A stretch of 64,000 nt of DNA from Calvatia gigantea (lineage: Eukaryota; Basidiomycota; Agaricomycetes; Agaricales; Lycoperdaceae), in assembly GCA_025093985.1 (NCBI GenBank), contig JACAAK010000012.1, positions 1,364,001 to 1,428,000 on the forward strand. The letters run 5' to 3'. Positions 1 through 11,464 of the stretch are shown here, one piece after another. The notes beneath the pieces are model-generated. The model was not told the DNA's origin. It ran no database searches and saw nothing but the letters and a program-made list of their open reading frames with translations. Numbering within the stretch: the stretch's first letter is position 1; each line of letters opens with the position of its first letter. The translations under genes were made by a program, and so were the position numbers.

Positions 1-279
1 TCAAGTCCAAAACTGACTAAGGCGATAAGCCGGTATGAGCCGGCGCACATCCCTACGCCTGCACAAACACCTGATCAACCGTGCGGTTTGATTTTTAGTC
101 TCTGCAAGATCAGTTTGCCGTTTGGTCTCTCCATAAGACTGTCGGTTGTCACACTCTGTCCAGCCGCGCGACTTGTAGGTTGCCCCCCGATAAATTAACG
201 AAACACGTCAATATTGATATTCGCTCACGGTTCAAACTTCAGGTGGACAATATCATTAGTTATATTGTGGCATCCCCCA

Positions 280-1048
280 TCACGTCTCCTGCGTTCTTTC
301 TATTTCTGCCCCAATACCACACTGCTGATCTGAGAGAATAGGAACATGAGGCAAAGAAGGGATTGATTCCCGGAAGTGATAACCAAATCGAACGGAATAT
401 ACAGCTCTATTTTGGGAGACCTCCATGCTCGCCGGCCCCACGAAGCTGATGGACAACTTGAGCAAATTCAAGAACGTTTTGGCGTTTGTGGAATAACAGA
501 CTTCGAGTCTTTGCTCATGTCCTGGGATGATAAATGAGCACACGGCCGCAGGAACAGAGGATAACACATACCCTGTCAACGCAAAAACGAAGTAGTCGCC
601 CTGACTAGGTTTTCGATATTCCGTGTGCGCACACATAGGACGCCTCAGCTGGATAAAATAAGGTTCTCAGAAGAAGTCCTGCCCTTGCGGACTCGCCGAG
701 AACACCGCTAGATATGATCACGTTCAGCGTGACACTGCCCTTGTCCAAAAGACGAACCAAACTCGTCAGTTGCTCGCCCTTCCTATAGCCCTCGTTATAT
801 TCGACAACCTCCCGTTCTACGATGTCATGAACATCTCCTACAGGAGATCCAAGCATTCTTGAAATGAAGGATGAGGCAGTTGGGTCCATATCAGCACGAA
901 AGTCTGTTCGTATTACTGGTATGTTTTCCCTGCATATTGTGTGCGATCCCTCTTGGTCCCTCATATCATTTGTACTTGTTATATATTGACCTGGGATTAC
1001 TTGATCCCAACCTCCTGCTCGTACAGCAGTTAACCTTGCACTTATCAC
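280..1048 (-). pseudogene. unrecognised frame-broken reading, possible gene remnant
   Basis: Two overlapping open stretches in different frames (605-1048 and 280-636) read like one protein whose frame changes around 605-636. I see no splice pair that joins them. The upstream part is hydrophilic and contains ADMDPTASSFISRM. The downstream part has a hydrophobic run, FVFALTGYVLSSVPAAVCSF. I do not recognise the family. Most of this sequence reappears in a deletion-riddled form at 18136-18840 and 19714-20712, so the locus belongs to the duplicated material of this end of the window. It could be a real gene with an indel error or a decayed gene; no function can be given. Confidence 0.3.
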
Positions 1049-1329
1049 TCTACGTACTTACTCAATACACAGGCTTGAAGTATTCAGAGTGCAAGTGAGG
1101 TCGGCTAACCCCTTGTGAGCTACATTTTTTTTAACTTCAACTCGACTTTGGAAGTGTTATCAAAAAAACACGTGACACAACTATTAAAAACCTACTATTA
1201 CCGTAAAAACCAGGGTCTGTGTTTCAGGACACTTGGCGTCTCTGCTTCTCGACATACGCTGGGCCGGAATAAGGGGGATTTCGAGTCATGTAGGAGGTCT
1301 GATGGTTGAGGACAGCTGTTGCTGGCGGT

Positions 1330-1880
1330 TTGTGTTGCGGGAGTCATCCAAAGAAGGTAGGGAGAAGGGGGGAATATGAAGTCATATGAACGGAGGAAGC
1401 CTGTGATTGAGGAGATGTGGATTGATGAGCTGAAGACACATTCGTCGAAACGGGTACGCGACCCGAGAGCCTCGGGTCCCGCTCAACGTATCCATGTAGG
1501 GTTATGGTCGTGGCGGTTATAGGACCCTCCCAACATGGGTCGTGTATTAAGAAATTGTGGGTGGGTGTGATATGGGTCATGTGGTGTCAGTTCACAGAGG
1601 GTCCGAAATCCGGGAATGCAGGACGGAGAGGGTGCACCATGTGTATATGCCGAGTTAGTTGTGATGTAGGTGGAGGAGGAATGAGCATGTTGGATTCCTT
1701 GGGAAGAAAGAGATATGAGATGAGAGTTGACGGTCGAGTTAGGTCGTGTACAGTGACCGGAAACAGATGCGAATTGCAGTGGGCCCAACCATAAAACGGG
1801 AGTCAAGGACCGAAGAATGATAGATGTTCAGGGACTCGGGGACCTAGTGGCGGGTTGGAGGGCCAGAGGTTGCTGCGTGG
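1330..1880 (-). pseudogene. degenerate ORC3-like fragment
   Basis: On the minus strand this stretch resembles two separate parts of the ORC3 gene at 2514-4811. Bases around 1340-1420 match the region near 3110-3200. Bases around 1600-1870 match roughly 3900-4150. In translation, LGP..ASV.GHCTRPNSTV parallels the ORC3 stretch LGPTALASIVDHYTRHNSTI. The intervening part of ORC3 is missing and no frame stays open through it, so it cannot encode a working subunit. It lies just downstream of the ORC3 stop, in the same orientation. A second, more damaged copy lies at about 20220-20700. It may be an old tandem duplicate or an assembly artefact. Confidence 0.55.
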
Positions 1881-1948
1881 TTAGGCACCATAGAAAAAAA
1901 GGCTGGATGGGAATGGGAGGAACAATGTGAAGACGATGAGAGAGAAAT

Positions 1949-2242
1949 TTATAAAATGTGTCGGGTGTAGATGTACAGATCTTCATCCATAATCCCGATC
2001 CTACCTGCCAAGATTCGAGGAACATCCTTGTTAGACACCAGTAGCGCACCCAGTCCCTTCATACCCATCAACAACTGTTGCAAAGCCGTCCATCGCTGAG
2101 TCAACTGCCAGTAAGAAGCTTCAGACGTGCTATCAGGTCGTCGGCGCCAAATCCAGTGTTGTCTGGATTGTGGAGCCAATTGTGATCGCACTAGAGTTCG
2201 AGGCCTGGTGGTGAAATCAAGAGTGATGCCCTCGAAACCCAC
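1949..2242 (-). CDS. small hypothetical ORF downstream of ORC3
   Basis: An open frame of 97 codons begins with MGFEGITLDFTTRP and ends in DEDLYIYTRHIL. It has a Trp/Arg-rich centre and a plausible amino-acid composition. It is not part of ORC3 and I do not recognise it. No promoter or splice pattern supports it beyond the open frame. It sits between the ORC3-like remnant and the ORC3 stop, so it may be a fragment of another duplicated gene. Confidence 0.25.
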   Translation of the reverse strand: MGFEGITLDFTTRPRTLVRSQLAPQSRQHWIWRRRPDSTSEASYWQLTQRWTALQQLLMGMKGLGALLVSNKDVPRILAGRIGIMDEDLYIYTRHIL

Positions 2243-2513
2243 TTAGGGGATGGCAGTAGTTCAGCAGTCGTGACGGCGGCCATGGAAATAAACTCGGGAA
2301 AGCACGCAGGCAGAGTGGTGAGTGCCAGTTTAAGTATTTCCTTCCTAGCATATCTCACAGTCGTAATGCATTAAGGGGAATTATGCGGTCCCGCTAGGGT
2401 TTTCGTGGTTTAATGAGCTGATGCGCTTGATTATTGGGATACATGTCCAATCGTATAGATATACGGGAGGGCCGGTATTCCAAGTTCTGAGCGTTTGTCC
2501 TAGCCGTCTCGTA

Positions 2514-4811
2514 TCACTCGTCGTCTTCCCTCTCATCATCGTCACCATCTCCAACGTCAAAGACAGTCCGTGCGACATGCTCCACCCGCCGCCCAGTATG
2601 CTTTATGAACCCAAGGTAATCCAACTCATGTAATGCGTGTATGAACCGGGCTTGAACTTGTCGCTGGTACGATCCTTCATCCGGTTCATCTCCTAGCTCC
2701 AATTCTTCCGATTCATCTACTGGGCATCTCATCTCCCTCAAGTACTGCCTTTTCCTTACCTCTCCTTTTTGGCGTTTTTGTTGGCGACGAAGTTCTACTC
2801 CTCTTCCCTTTCCCTTTCCCCTTGCCCTTGCTCTTCTCTTTTCGCTTTGCAATTCGCATAGCTCTGGCTTTGATCCGCTCCTCCCGTTGAACGTCCACGA
2901 CAGCCTTGAATGACTCGTACCAGTCATATATATTGATTAGTTTACTGCTGTCGAGGTATCGCGCGAAGAGGATTGATGTGTCTGGAAGTGCATGCAATTC
3001 GGGGTTCTTGTTGCCTTCTGCTACTTGGTTATGTTGGGAGGGAAGAGGGAGAGATTCGAGTTGGGCTTGGAGGTCTGATACGGTTGGCGAAGGAGGAGGT
3101 TGTTGTTGAGTTACTTTGGGTGGGGTTGGAAGAGGGAGAGGTAGGGTGAAGTCGTATGGACGGAGGAGGCCTGAGATTAAGGATGCACGGATTGATGGGT
3201 TCAGAAGCTAGATTAGAAATAGTTACGAGTGAGTAGGTATATTGGATAGGCGAGGAGGGTATACAAACTTCGGCTGGGAGCGGGCTAGAGCCAGTGTACC
3301 AAATCTCCCAAAGCTCACCGCGTTCCAGGGGTTGTAACAAATTCCTGATATATAAAAGTATAAAAAAAATGGAACACAGCTTGAAGATAAAGCATACGTA
3401 CGACATATGCTCAATCAACCACTCCCCAACCTCTTCGGAATCCACCTCCTCGGGGTCCATACTCCTGAACAACGAAAGCTTCACCCGCGCGTCGTCTTGA
3501 GTTCTCCGCAGTGGAGTGGGGAGACTCTCAAGTAGTTCATGGAAGGTATCCAACAGTTCCTGTAGGGTGTCCGAACGACGAAGCTTCTTGACATACAACC
3601 CAAGAGTCTTGACGTCCCGGCCTGCCTGTCCGCGCAGGGTGTTAACCATGACATTTGTGAGGCCTGCCCAGCGCGGGCTGTACGATTTTGATGTGAGAAA
3701 GATGTGTAGGGTATGGAGGAGTGTGAAACCGAGACGAAGATTACGACTGTGTGCCTGCTGGGTTGTGAAGTGTTCCGTGAGACTAGTTAGAAGTGTTGAA
3801 GGTGTCGATTCGGAGGAAGAGGAGAGACGGGAACGAAGGAGGGAGAGGATGTGCGCATACGATGGGTCAGTCGCGAGCGTAGGCGGTGGGTAAATAAGCA
3901 CGCTAAGAGGTTCAGTGAGGAAATGCTTGAGATGCATGAGCTGAAGAGATGTGAGGAGAGAATCAATGGTCGAGTTGTGCCGGGTATAATGGTCGACAAT
4001 AGATGCGAGCGCGGTGGGTCCAAGCATGAGGCTGGGATCGAAGAGAGGGATTGAAGAATGTTTTGAGGAGTATGTGCTCGAGGACTCGAGGGCCAGGTGG
4101 GGACAGTAAAGGATTGGAGGCGGAGCCGGGCGAGTGTGCTGCGTGGGTATGCTGCATGGATGAACGAAGGAGATGGTGGAGACGCGAGGAAGAACACGAA
4201 GACAAGAGGGAGTTCTGGGATACATGTGCTGCAGATGTACAAAATATCTTCGATAACCTCAGTATCAAATTGTTCGAAGTCGTGTAAGACCACCAGGAGA
4301 TAGGCGAAGTCGGCGTTATCGGTGTACCAAGTGCACAGACGAGCGATGTCATATGCCGCATAGCGCTTGTCGTTTGAATCTATAAAACCGGATGTGAGGT
4401 TTTTCATCCCCACTGCGATGTTTGGTACATCTGCAGGGATAGAGATGCGAGGCAATGGCGTCGTCTGGAAGGTGGTCGAGGACTCTGTCGACGACAAGAG
4501 CTGTAGCATTTTGGATTGCAATGACAGGCAATTCGGAATATGGGAGTCCAGGGAGGATATCGTCGTATGCAACAGTAATACTTTGCACGACACTGGCAAC
4601 TGTCGGTTGGTAGAGTGCGTCGATTTCTGCATTGAGCTGACCAGAGCATTTGGCCCAGGCTGCTTTATACGCTATCACATACACGTCGTCACCATCGTCC
4701 TCGTTGTCTACGTATGGAATATAGATCGCGGTCTGCAAATGATTAGTTTCGGGATTTCAGGTGATTGGGCGACTTCACCTGTGTTGGATCATCGAAGTTG
4801 TTGAGAACCAT
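2514..4811 (-). CDS. ORC3: origin recognition complex subunit 3 (ORC3-like)
   Basis: ORC3 is a core subunit of the six-protein complex that marks replication origins and loads the MCM helicase. The start MVLNNFDDPTQ is followed by an intron; the next exon has the family stretch YKAAWAKCSGQLNAEID. Next come DVPNIAVGMKNLTSGF and the AAA-like core with LLVVLHDFEQFD. LGPTALASIVDHYTRHNSTI and LQLMHLKHFLTEPLSVL are strong ORC3 signatures. The C-terminal exon carries DSSKLINIYDWYESF, a Lys/Arg-rich linker and the winged-helix end RFIHALHELDYLGFIKHTG. Between about 4040 and 4440 the homologous frame changes three times without splice signals: near the GGG at 4436-4438, near 4100 and near 4045. It then returns to the original frame. 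That fits sequencing indels or a damaged allele. The start is 96 bp from a divergent gene. Confidence 0.85.
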
Positions 4812-4907
4812 TTTCGGCAACGCCCGCGTGATTGGCACGTCGCGACGCGTTAATTTCCTTGCTGTATTTCCGCCTTTCACTTACTTATTATTTCACTGAC
4901 ATATGAC
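4812..4907. promoter_or_regulatory. short divergent intergenic region
   Basis: Only 96 bp separate the ORC3 start on the minus strand from the first ATG of the plus-strand gene at 4908. Any promoters must therefore overlap, which suggests a bidirectional promoter. No clear TATA box is visible. Confidence 0.35.
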
Positions 4908-5890
4908 ATGTCTTCATCGTTACCTCTCGACTCTCCCACCTCAGGTTCCGATGATACATCGGATGACAACCGGCCGTGCGGGCCAGTTGTAAACAAACTC
5001 TCTTCACCGATTATCCTTATTTCTTCTGATCTTCTTTTATGTCAATCTGCAATTTTACGAGTCGTCATTGTCGTTATAACGTTTCCATTCATACTCACTC
5101 AAGTTTACCTCCTCCTTGTCCCCATCCTTGATACGCAAACCCCCAAATTCAATACCACTGAGTTTATAACCGATGAACGGCTACATTCATGTGCCAACAA
5201 CAATTCACAGAACCTTCATCCATCCAGAGGGATTCTGCTCAACCGATGCGAGGCGGGGTGTCACCCAAAGCCATACGCGATATTATATCCAAAAGTAGCT
5301 CGGCGTATCTAAGAAAGGGAGCGACTCGAGTTCCTATAGAGATACATCGTTCCTCTCTCAGTCATGGCAGATGAACAAGTAAAAGGTCCTTTTCACGTTG
5401 GCAGTGCCAACCTTCCAAGTCAAATGTTCAAACAACGCAAGTGGTCAGGATGAATGTCCTGTCTCGCGGACGCGACTTCAACCTCAGCCTTAGTGTACGT
5501 CCGGCTGGGTCTGACACCGTTCTTGAGGACTGTGGAGGTCACCTTGGCTTCGCATGGTGGAGTCGAAGACTTTCAGTGGCTGAAATCAAAAGGACTAAAA
5601 CCCAAGGCTTTAAGAATGCGAGACACACTGCTGCTGGCTTTCAAATGCTCCTGTTGCTTTGTCGGCCGACGTGTTGGACGATTTCGCGGTGAGAGTGAAT
5701 AACAAGTTTAGGCTCATCATAAAGCTCGCAGACTTCGTTCATGTAGCTCACCATCGTTTGCGCACGGCTGAGCGATATGTTACATTGGCCCGGATTGCGA
5801 GAGAAGGTCGGGGAGAACGAATCAATATTAATGTAGATTATGCAGTAGCTTTAGCTTCTAAGAAATTCTATCGTCTGTTCAGCACTGAAA
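4908..5890 (+). CDS. hypothetical gene, exon structure unresolved
   Basis: Several open stretches on the plus strand look coding but cannot be joined confidently. The first (from 4908) starts MSSSLPLDSPTSGSDD and has one hydrophobic segment around residues 45-72, a possible membrane anchor. The second (about 5189-5374) contains GGVSPKAIRDIISKSSSAYL. The third (5454-5650) contains VEDFQWLKSKGLKPKAL. The fourth (about 5645-5890) contains NNKFRLIIKLADFVHV and RTAERYVTLARIAREG. The last two lie in different frames with no obvious intron between them, so an indel or a missed small intron is likely. The 3' end meets or overlaps the convergent bL28m gene. I do not recognise the family. Confidence 0.35.
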
Positions 5891-6445
5891 ACAAAAACTT
5901 GTCCGTGAGCTCCAGTACAATATTTACAAGGGAGATACGCACCGTAGCTGGACCCGGAAGGTTTAACGCCTTCCCCGCCTGCGTCCTAGCCCTAACGGCG
6001 TCCAAAATCGACGGCCCCGCCTTGGACATCCCGTTGTATTTCCTCTTGCTACCCTGTGCCTTCTCTCGAATCATTAGGCGTAGCCGCATACCCTCATATC
6101 CCAGCAAGTCTGCTCGGGTGTTCTCGACGTATTTGTCAAGCCCTCCATACTTGGTCACAACTATCAGTAGGCTGTACGTATCTATATCAGAACACGGAAA
6201 GACACACTTTTTTTATGGTCCGCATAGCCCTAGTCGTAACCTTCAGACGCAAATCCTGCCCCAGTGCCTCCGAGGCAATCCGCTTCCGCTGAACATTTGG
6301 CAGCCATGTCCGACGCGTCTTGTGTTTCGAGAACGGGACATTATTGCCGTATTGTTTCAGTTTTTCCATGGAAGAGACCATACTGAGAACGTTTGAAAGG
6401 TTGTGAGATGACCTCCGAGAACCAGGCAAGACTCGGAAACACCAT
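5868..6445 (-). CDS. mitochondrial large-subunit ribosomal protein bL28m
   Basis: This is a structural protein of the mitochondrial ribosome large subunit (family of yeast MRPL24 and bacterial RpmB). The likely start at 6445 reads MVFPSLAWFSEVI. The core has FKRSQYGLFHGKT, then YGNNVPFSKHKTRRTWLPNV and RLKVTTRAMRTIKK, the classic L28 signature. An intron at about 6207-6150 joins KK to YGGLDKYVENTRADLLGYEG. Exon 1 (6445-6208, 238 nt) holds exactly one base too many. The extra base is at or near 6358, between GLFHGKT and KQYGNNV, and breaks the frame in the most conserved part. Without it the protein is about 172 aa. I read this as a sequencing indel in a normal housekeeping gene, though a true null allele is possible. 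Confidence 0.85.
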
Positions 6446-6662
6446 TGGGCGAACTTGTGAAGTTTCCGGTGGCAGTGCCGAGCCAGATTTGCTCAACGTA
6501 AGTTTGGCTGTGTTTGGGAAGTGCTTTGACAACAATGACCAGTCACAACCCCGATAATGATTGACCATTTAAGACATCCGTTGCATCACTCTTCCAGCTC
6601 CTCATTCTTACCTCTTCCCCCCCGTCAATATCTCTTTTAATTAGCAAATTTTAGCAAGAGCT

Positions 6663-7739
6663 ATGGGTCGGTGGTCACAGTATGACGAGGTGCGTTGGCC
6701 CCCTTCGGATTAAACAGGGTATAACTTACGAATCTCTTGTGCTCCAGTCATCCTTGCTCATGCACTGCTGTGGTCGTGACCTTACGACAGGACTCCGCCC
6801 GCCTCCCTCATGGTATGAAGCGCGTTGGTTATGATTCAGACACCCGCCGTTACACCTTCCGAGACGAGAATGGAGTGCTGTATCAGTCAGCACCAGGAAA
6901 TGAGTATGGGACGCTCACACCGGTTTCGACGACCGAGAGCATCCAGAGAGCACGGCCGAATGCGTTTGAATCTTCGGGTGAGTAACCTTCTCCCAGCACA
7001 TCGCAGTCGAAACCCGGTGTACTGCGCATTCACGTTCATGAAATCCACGGGCTTAGAAGACCCCGTTCTTTTCATTCACCGCAATACCACTATTTCGGCC
7101 CTCTTTACGTCGATTGCTTCGACTTAGATGTGGGCACCTCATGCCCATCACATGCCCCAACATAACTTGTCCTCCGTTATCTTTACTGAATATCCTTTGC
7201 TTGCAGATCCTTCCAAGAGGCGACCGACCCTAGCTACAAATTCAAACCTCAAGTCATTTGAGGACTTCGTCCCTGCCAGTGCTATAATCTCTCCACCACC
7301 TTCTCCGACCAAGCGGTCCATGCTTACAAGCCCCACGGGCGAATCGGGTTCTTCTAGCTCTTCTCGCTTACGAGACGCTTTCTTCAAGGTTAAAGCGATG
7401 AAATCTGCCTCCTCAAGGATGCTGGCTCCTACTTCCGACCATAATAAGTCTCCCTCCCTTCCTACCTTACCATCCAGTAAATCCCGTCGTTCCCTGACAC
7501 CCCCACCTTTGCCAACGCGGCAACGCAGAGGTTACTCACAGCTACCGGAACGCCGACAGGGAGAGGAAAGCACGAGGCTTCTTCGTTCAAAGACGGTATC
7601 CAGCCGATCGAGCGCGGACTCATCATCCACATATTCATTCCCACCACATCCGAGTAGGTCGTCTTCCCGGGCATCGAGGATTTCGGCAGTTTCAACGACA
7701 TCAACCGTAACTCCGAAATCGGTCCCTCGGCATGTGTAA
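6663..7739 (+). CDS. Ser/Pro-rich protein with conserved MGRWSQYDE start
   Basis: Three exons (6663-6689, 6791-6977, 7207-7739) give 248 aa in frame. The start MGRWSQYDE is joined to DSARLPHGMKRVGYDSDT, then RRYTFRDENGVLYQSAPG. This N-terminal block resembles one I associate with basidiomycete LysM-type (CBM50-like) proteins, but no LysM domain is visible here, so I leave the function open. The rest is Ser/Pro/Arg-rich and probably disordered (SPPPSPTKR, PPPLPTRQRRGY). There is no signal peptide or membrane segment. The second intron is 229 nt, long for this window, so an undetected exon may lie within it. The stop is followed by a gene-free stretch. Confidence 0.6.
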
Positions 7740-8482
7740 GTCAGTCCCCTGAGAGTAGTTGTGCTGGATACGACTATGAGATCAGGGGGGTCGCTTTGAC
7801 AAGACTTGATATCATTCATATTCAGGATGGTTGTTGTATGTATTAATGTGTTCTGGGACTCCTTTAGTATTTTTGTTTTGACCCACACTCTCCCACTTGT
7901 TATGTATAAGTCCTTGTCGCTCTGTAATTAATAGAACAGGTTTAACAACATCTGATGGCAACAGGAGGTGGATTGCACTGTGTCGTCTGGAAAGTGTGAT
8001 TTCCATCATAAATCATTCTTGGTTTCTTTGAAACCCGCTGTCAACGGCTTAGGTGCCCAGGAACATTAAACAGCTTTTCTTGGTCCCATAACCACAGGCA
8101 CACTACGACACACAGCGGCCAGAGCCCGGCTGATGCAACGGTTAATTATGTTTTGTTCTGATCCTCCTATTAACGTTTTAAGGTCACACGAGTCGGTCAT
8201 TAGAGTACTCAATCTAAGGCCGTACAAATATAATTCGTTACCGAATCCTCTCTCCGCTTCATTAAACGGAGAATGACATGTGAACCAGTCAGGTTATCCT
8301 TCGTGTATTCATTATTGCAACCTGTTGGATTCCAGCAAACGAATTCCGCAAGATGAGCAGTACAAAATACAGACACAACCCCCCCAAAAAACAAAGCTCG
8401 CTACCCAAATCCCGCGGTGCAAGAAAAAAAACTACAGGTGGGGGCAGGTTAGATTGAACCCCCACAGCCAGGACACACCCAA
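7740..8482. other. intergenic, nothing recognised
   Basis: This stretch lies between two convergent genes. Open frames here are short and uncomposed. No RNA gene or repeat was recognised. Confidence 0.5.
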
Positions 8483-11184
8483 TCAACTCGTAACAGCAAA
8501 TCCTCCTCCTTCGGCCCTACATCCTCGACTGCAGTCCTCTTCGTCGGGTTTAACCTCCACCTTGACGAGACTTCTCTGACTAACTCGTCTCCGCTGCTGT
8601 CCCGACAAAGCCTGATCACCTTCTTCACCTTCATCATCATCACCCGAACCCGGGATCAACCCACCCACTACAATAGCATCCTCAACGACTTGCCCACCAG
8701 GCGGAATGATCTTCACGTCAGCCTGAAATCTCTCCTCCCACCCGTCCAAAATTCCTTCTACACACCGCACGATTTTGCAATATTTTTCTTCATCGTTATC
8801 ATCATGTTCTTCTTCCTTCTCCTCCCCTTCTCCATCCTTCTCGTCTTCTTCTCCCTCGTCATCACCGGAATCACTACCGGAGTCATCGGAGTCTCCTTTA
8901 TGCGCGTTAGAGGCGGAAGCGGACAACTCAAGCTCTCCTAAAGCGCGTAACACCTCCCATAAAAGTCTCCGAGCAGCCAAAACGGCGTTAACATTTCCCG
9001 TTGGGCCGAGTGAAGGGAAGTATGCAGCTCCGCGGAGGAGAGGCTGAGAGGCGAGTTCTAAAAGGAGCTTCATGTTTGTATTATAATTATTGTTTGTGCC
9101 GTTGAGCTGGGGTAGGATGTGATTTGAAGTAGATGGAGGTGCGGGTGCGGGTGATACCGAGCCGTTGGGATTTTGTTGGGATGTGGTGGGGGGGATGGGG
9201 GAATTGGGGTTTGGATTAGGAGTGAAGGGCGAGGGTAGGAGGAATAGTGTAGCCAGAAGCGTGTTTGGCGTAAGTGGCGATGATAGTGGTCCTCCCTATT
9301 CGTGTTTTCGGCGGCTCTAGTTTCGATTTCGGCTTGGTGTATCCGTTCGCCTGGGTTTGGCGAGTCCGACTCCGGGTTTTCGCACCCCTATTTACACTCT
9401 CGCTCACTGTTGCACCCGCATCCTCATCATCTTCATCTTTGATAAGTAGATCTTCTACTTCGACTATACTCCCTGCGGAAATTTTCGATTTTGCGCTTGC
9501 ACCCTCGCCGCCTCTGCCGCCCTGAAACAACACTGGCCCCAGTACGACTGAAGCATCGATGCGTAGTTGAAGGTTCGTCCGACTTTTCTGAATTCCAGTT
9601 GGTTACGTTGTCGGTAGTGTATTCTTTGAAGCAACGATAGCACGTTTAAGGACTGATGAGGATGAGGATGAGGCAGAGGCAGATTGCACCAAGTCGAGTA
9701 AATCGACGGTTTTGTTCGTATCGGGTGATGTAGACAGCAGACGGAGTGCGCGGGGGGTGATATACTCAGGCTCTTCTTCAACTACACCCGTGTCGTCCAA
9801 GTCATTGGCTGTATCGAGGGCTTTAGCTTTGGATTTGCTCTTGCTCTTCCCTTTAGCCCTGCCTTTCGATTTTGATTTCTTGCCACGACCTCGACCTCGA
9901 CTCTGAACAACAACCTCATCATCGCCTCTCCAAACACTCCCAGCATCCCTCAAACACCCAACATGAAACCCGGTCCTACACGTCGGACGTGGACAAAACA
10001 GCATCACACCTTCGAGGAGCGAGGTCGAATCGGGATCGGAGGGTTTTGAGCATAGACAGATTTTGGATGTCGGTTTTGGCTGGGAAAAATTAAAGCATTT
10101 AAAAATAAATGGGAGTGAAGGAGGAGGGGGAGGGGAAGGGGGGGGGGACTCACATTGATTTTACGGTCTTGTACTTCAAGAGTATATCGCCAATAAAATG
10201 TTTCAGGACCAATTGGGATTTGAGCTTCGAGTCCTAATGCTATTGCTTGGTCTTCTCCCACTGTTCTTCCTGTTGAGGTCGTTGCCGTTGGTGTTATTGT
10301 AATGGTCGTTACTGGAGAAATGGCGGATGCGGATACACAATCCAAAGTTTGACTACTCAATCCAAAATTCCGACGACGCGTTTTACTCTTCGGTAGTCGA
10401 GGGAAAGTATACAATCTCGGTAGAGGGATGACTTCATTGAATGTTTGAGGGAGGACAAAGTCCCAGTGGTCTGACCAGAGTCGTTCGAATTTGCCAAAAG
10501 GCGTTGATGCGCTACATGATCGTTTCAACCGTCAGTCAGCACCAGTCAGCACTAGGATCGACTTGAGATGTAATACGGACAGAGATTTGAGTACGCCAAC
10601 TGCGTCTTGTGGAGAGTAAAACCATTGTACTTTCGTCCATATCTATCGTGATGATTAACCCGCATGATCCATGATATGTTGAGTGGCGCGAGGTAGGACG
10701 TACGACATCGGAGTTCTCGCTCCCTGCATCTGCACGTATTTCGAGGATCTTGCCGACCCAGTATTCGTGTGGTTCTATCGGGTCTCCAGGGGATTTCCCA
10801 TGTGGAAGAATTGTTGCTCTATAATCAATATTTATGTGGATTCAGAACAGATGCAGAGGAAAGTTCGAGGAAGGGGGTAGGGAAAGGATGTAAAGAGAAG
10901 GCATACATCTCACCGCGTTTGAAACGGTGTTTCGTTCCATCCTCACCGTCAACTGCCGTGGATAATCAATTTGTGAGGTATTCCGCCAAAAAAAAAAAGA
11001 AAGGGGGGGGGGATGGTGGCGTACTAGCGAATAACCCATAAGGGTTCATATTCCGCCAACGGGCTTCATCAGGCGGGTTCACGACTTGTTCGTCGTTATC
11101 GTCAACTTCATCATCATCATACTCTACTTCGGAGTGAGTGCGTTTTCTTTTTCGGAATGTTAGTCTTGATACTCGGCGGCCCAT
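8483..11184 (-). CDS. BAH domain / PHD-like zinc finger chromatin protein
   Basis: BAH domains bind nucleosomes or modified histones, and BAH-PHD proteins act in chromatin silencing or remodelling. The likely start at 11184 reads MGRRVSRLTFRKRKRTH, followed by an acidic stretch. Short exons then build a BAH domain: GEDGTKHRFKRG, EYWVGKILEIRADAGSENSD, VQWFYSPQDAVGVLKSL and FGKFERLWSDHWDFVLP, then ETFYWRYTLEVQDRKI. A zinc-finger-like block follows with ICLCSKPSD and GVMLFCPRPTCRTGFHVGCL, giving a Cys/His spacing like a PHD finger. After a Lys/Ser-rich linker come EPEYITPRALRLLSTSP and, in the last exon, LELASQPLLRGAAYFPSLGP with a long Asp/Glu run. The joins between 9216 and 9602 are unclear because the frame does not carry through; a missed intron or an indel is likely. 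The stop is placed at 8483. Confidence 0.7.
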
Positions 11185-11464
11185 TCGCACTAGGTTAAGG
11201 TAGTTAAGGAGGAGGGAATTTATATTATTAGCGGCAGCCTCGATGTGAACATGAACATTGCTCCTTTGGTTTGAACCAATCAAGGGATGGGCGGGTTACG
11301 TCACACCGGCCGTGCGTAATTTTATTTAAGTTAAGAGTGCGCAGGTGCTGTGGTTGTTACTAGACACCGCCATTCATCTTCAACTTCAACTGCATTTTAG
11401 TACTCTCTTACTTGACTCCTTGTATCCGTGATTTTGATTTTGAGCTCAAGTGGGAGAGGACACG

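Noticed and set aside
5659..6396. Long plus-strand open frame of 245 codons
   Set aside because: Beyond about 5890 it is antisense to the clear bL28m gene; only its first part may be coding.
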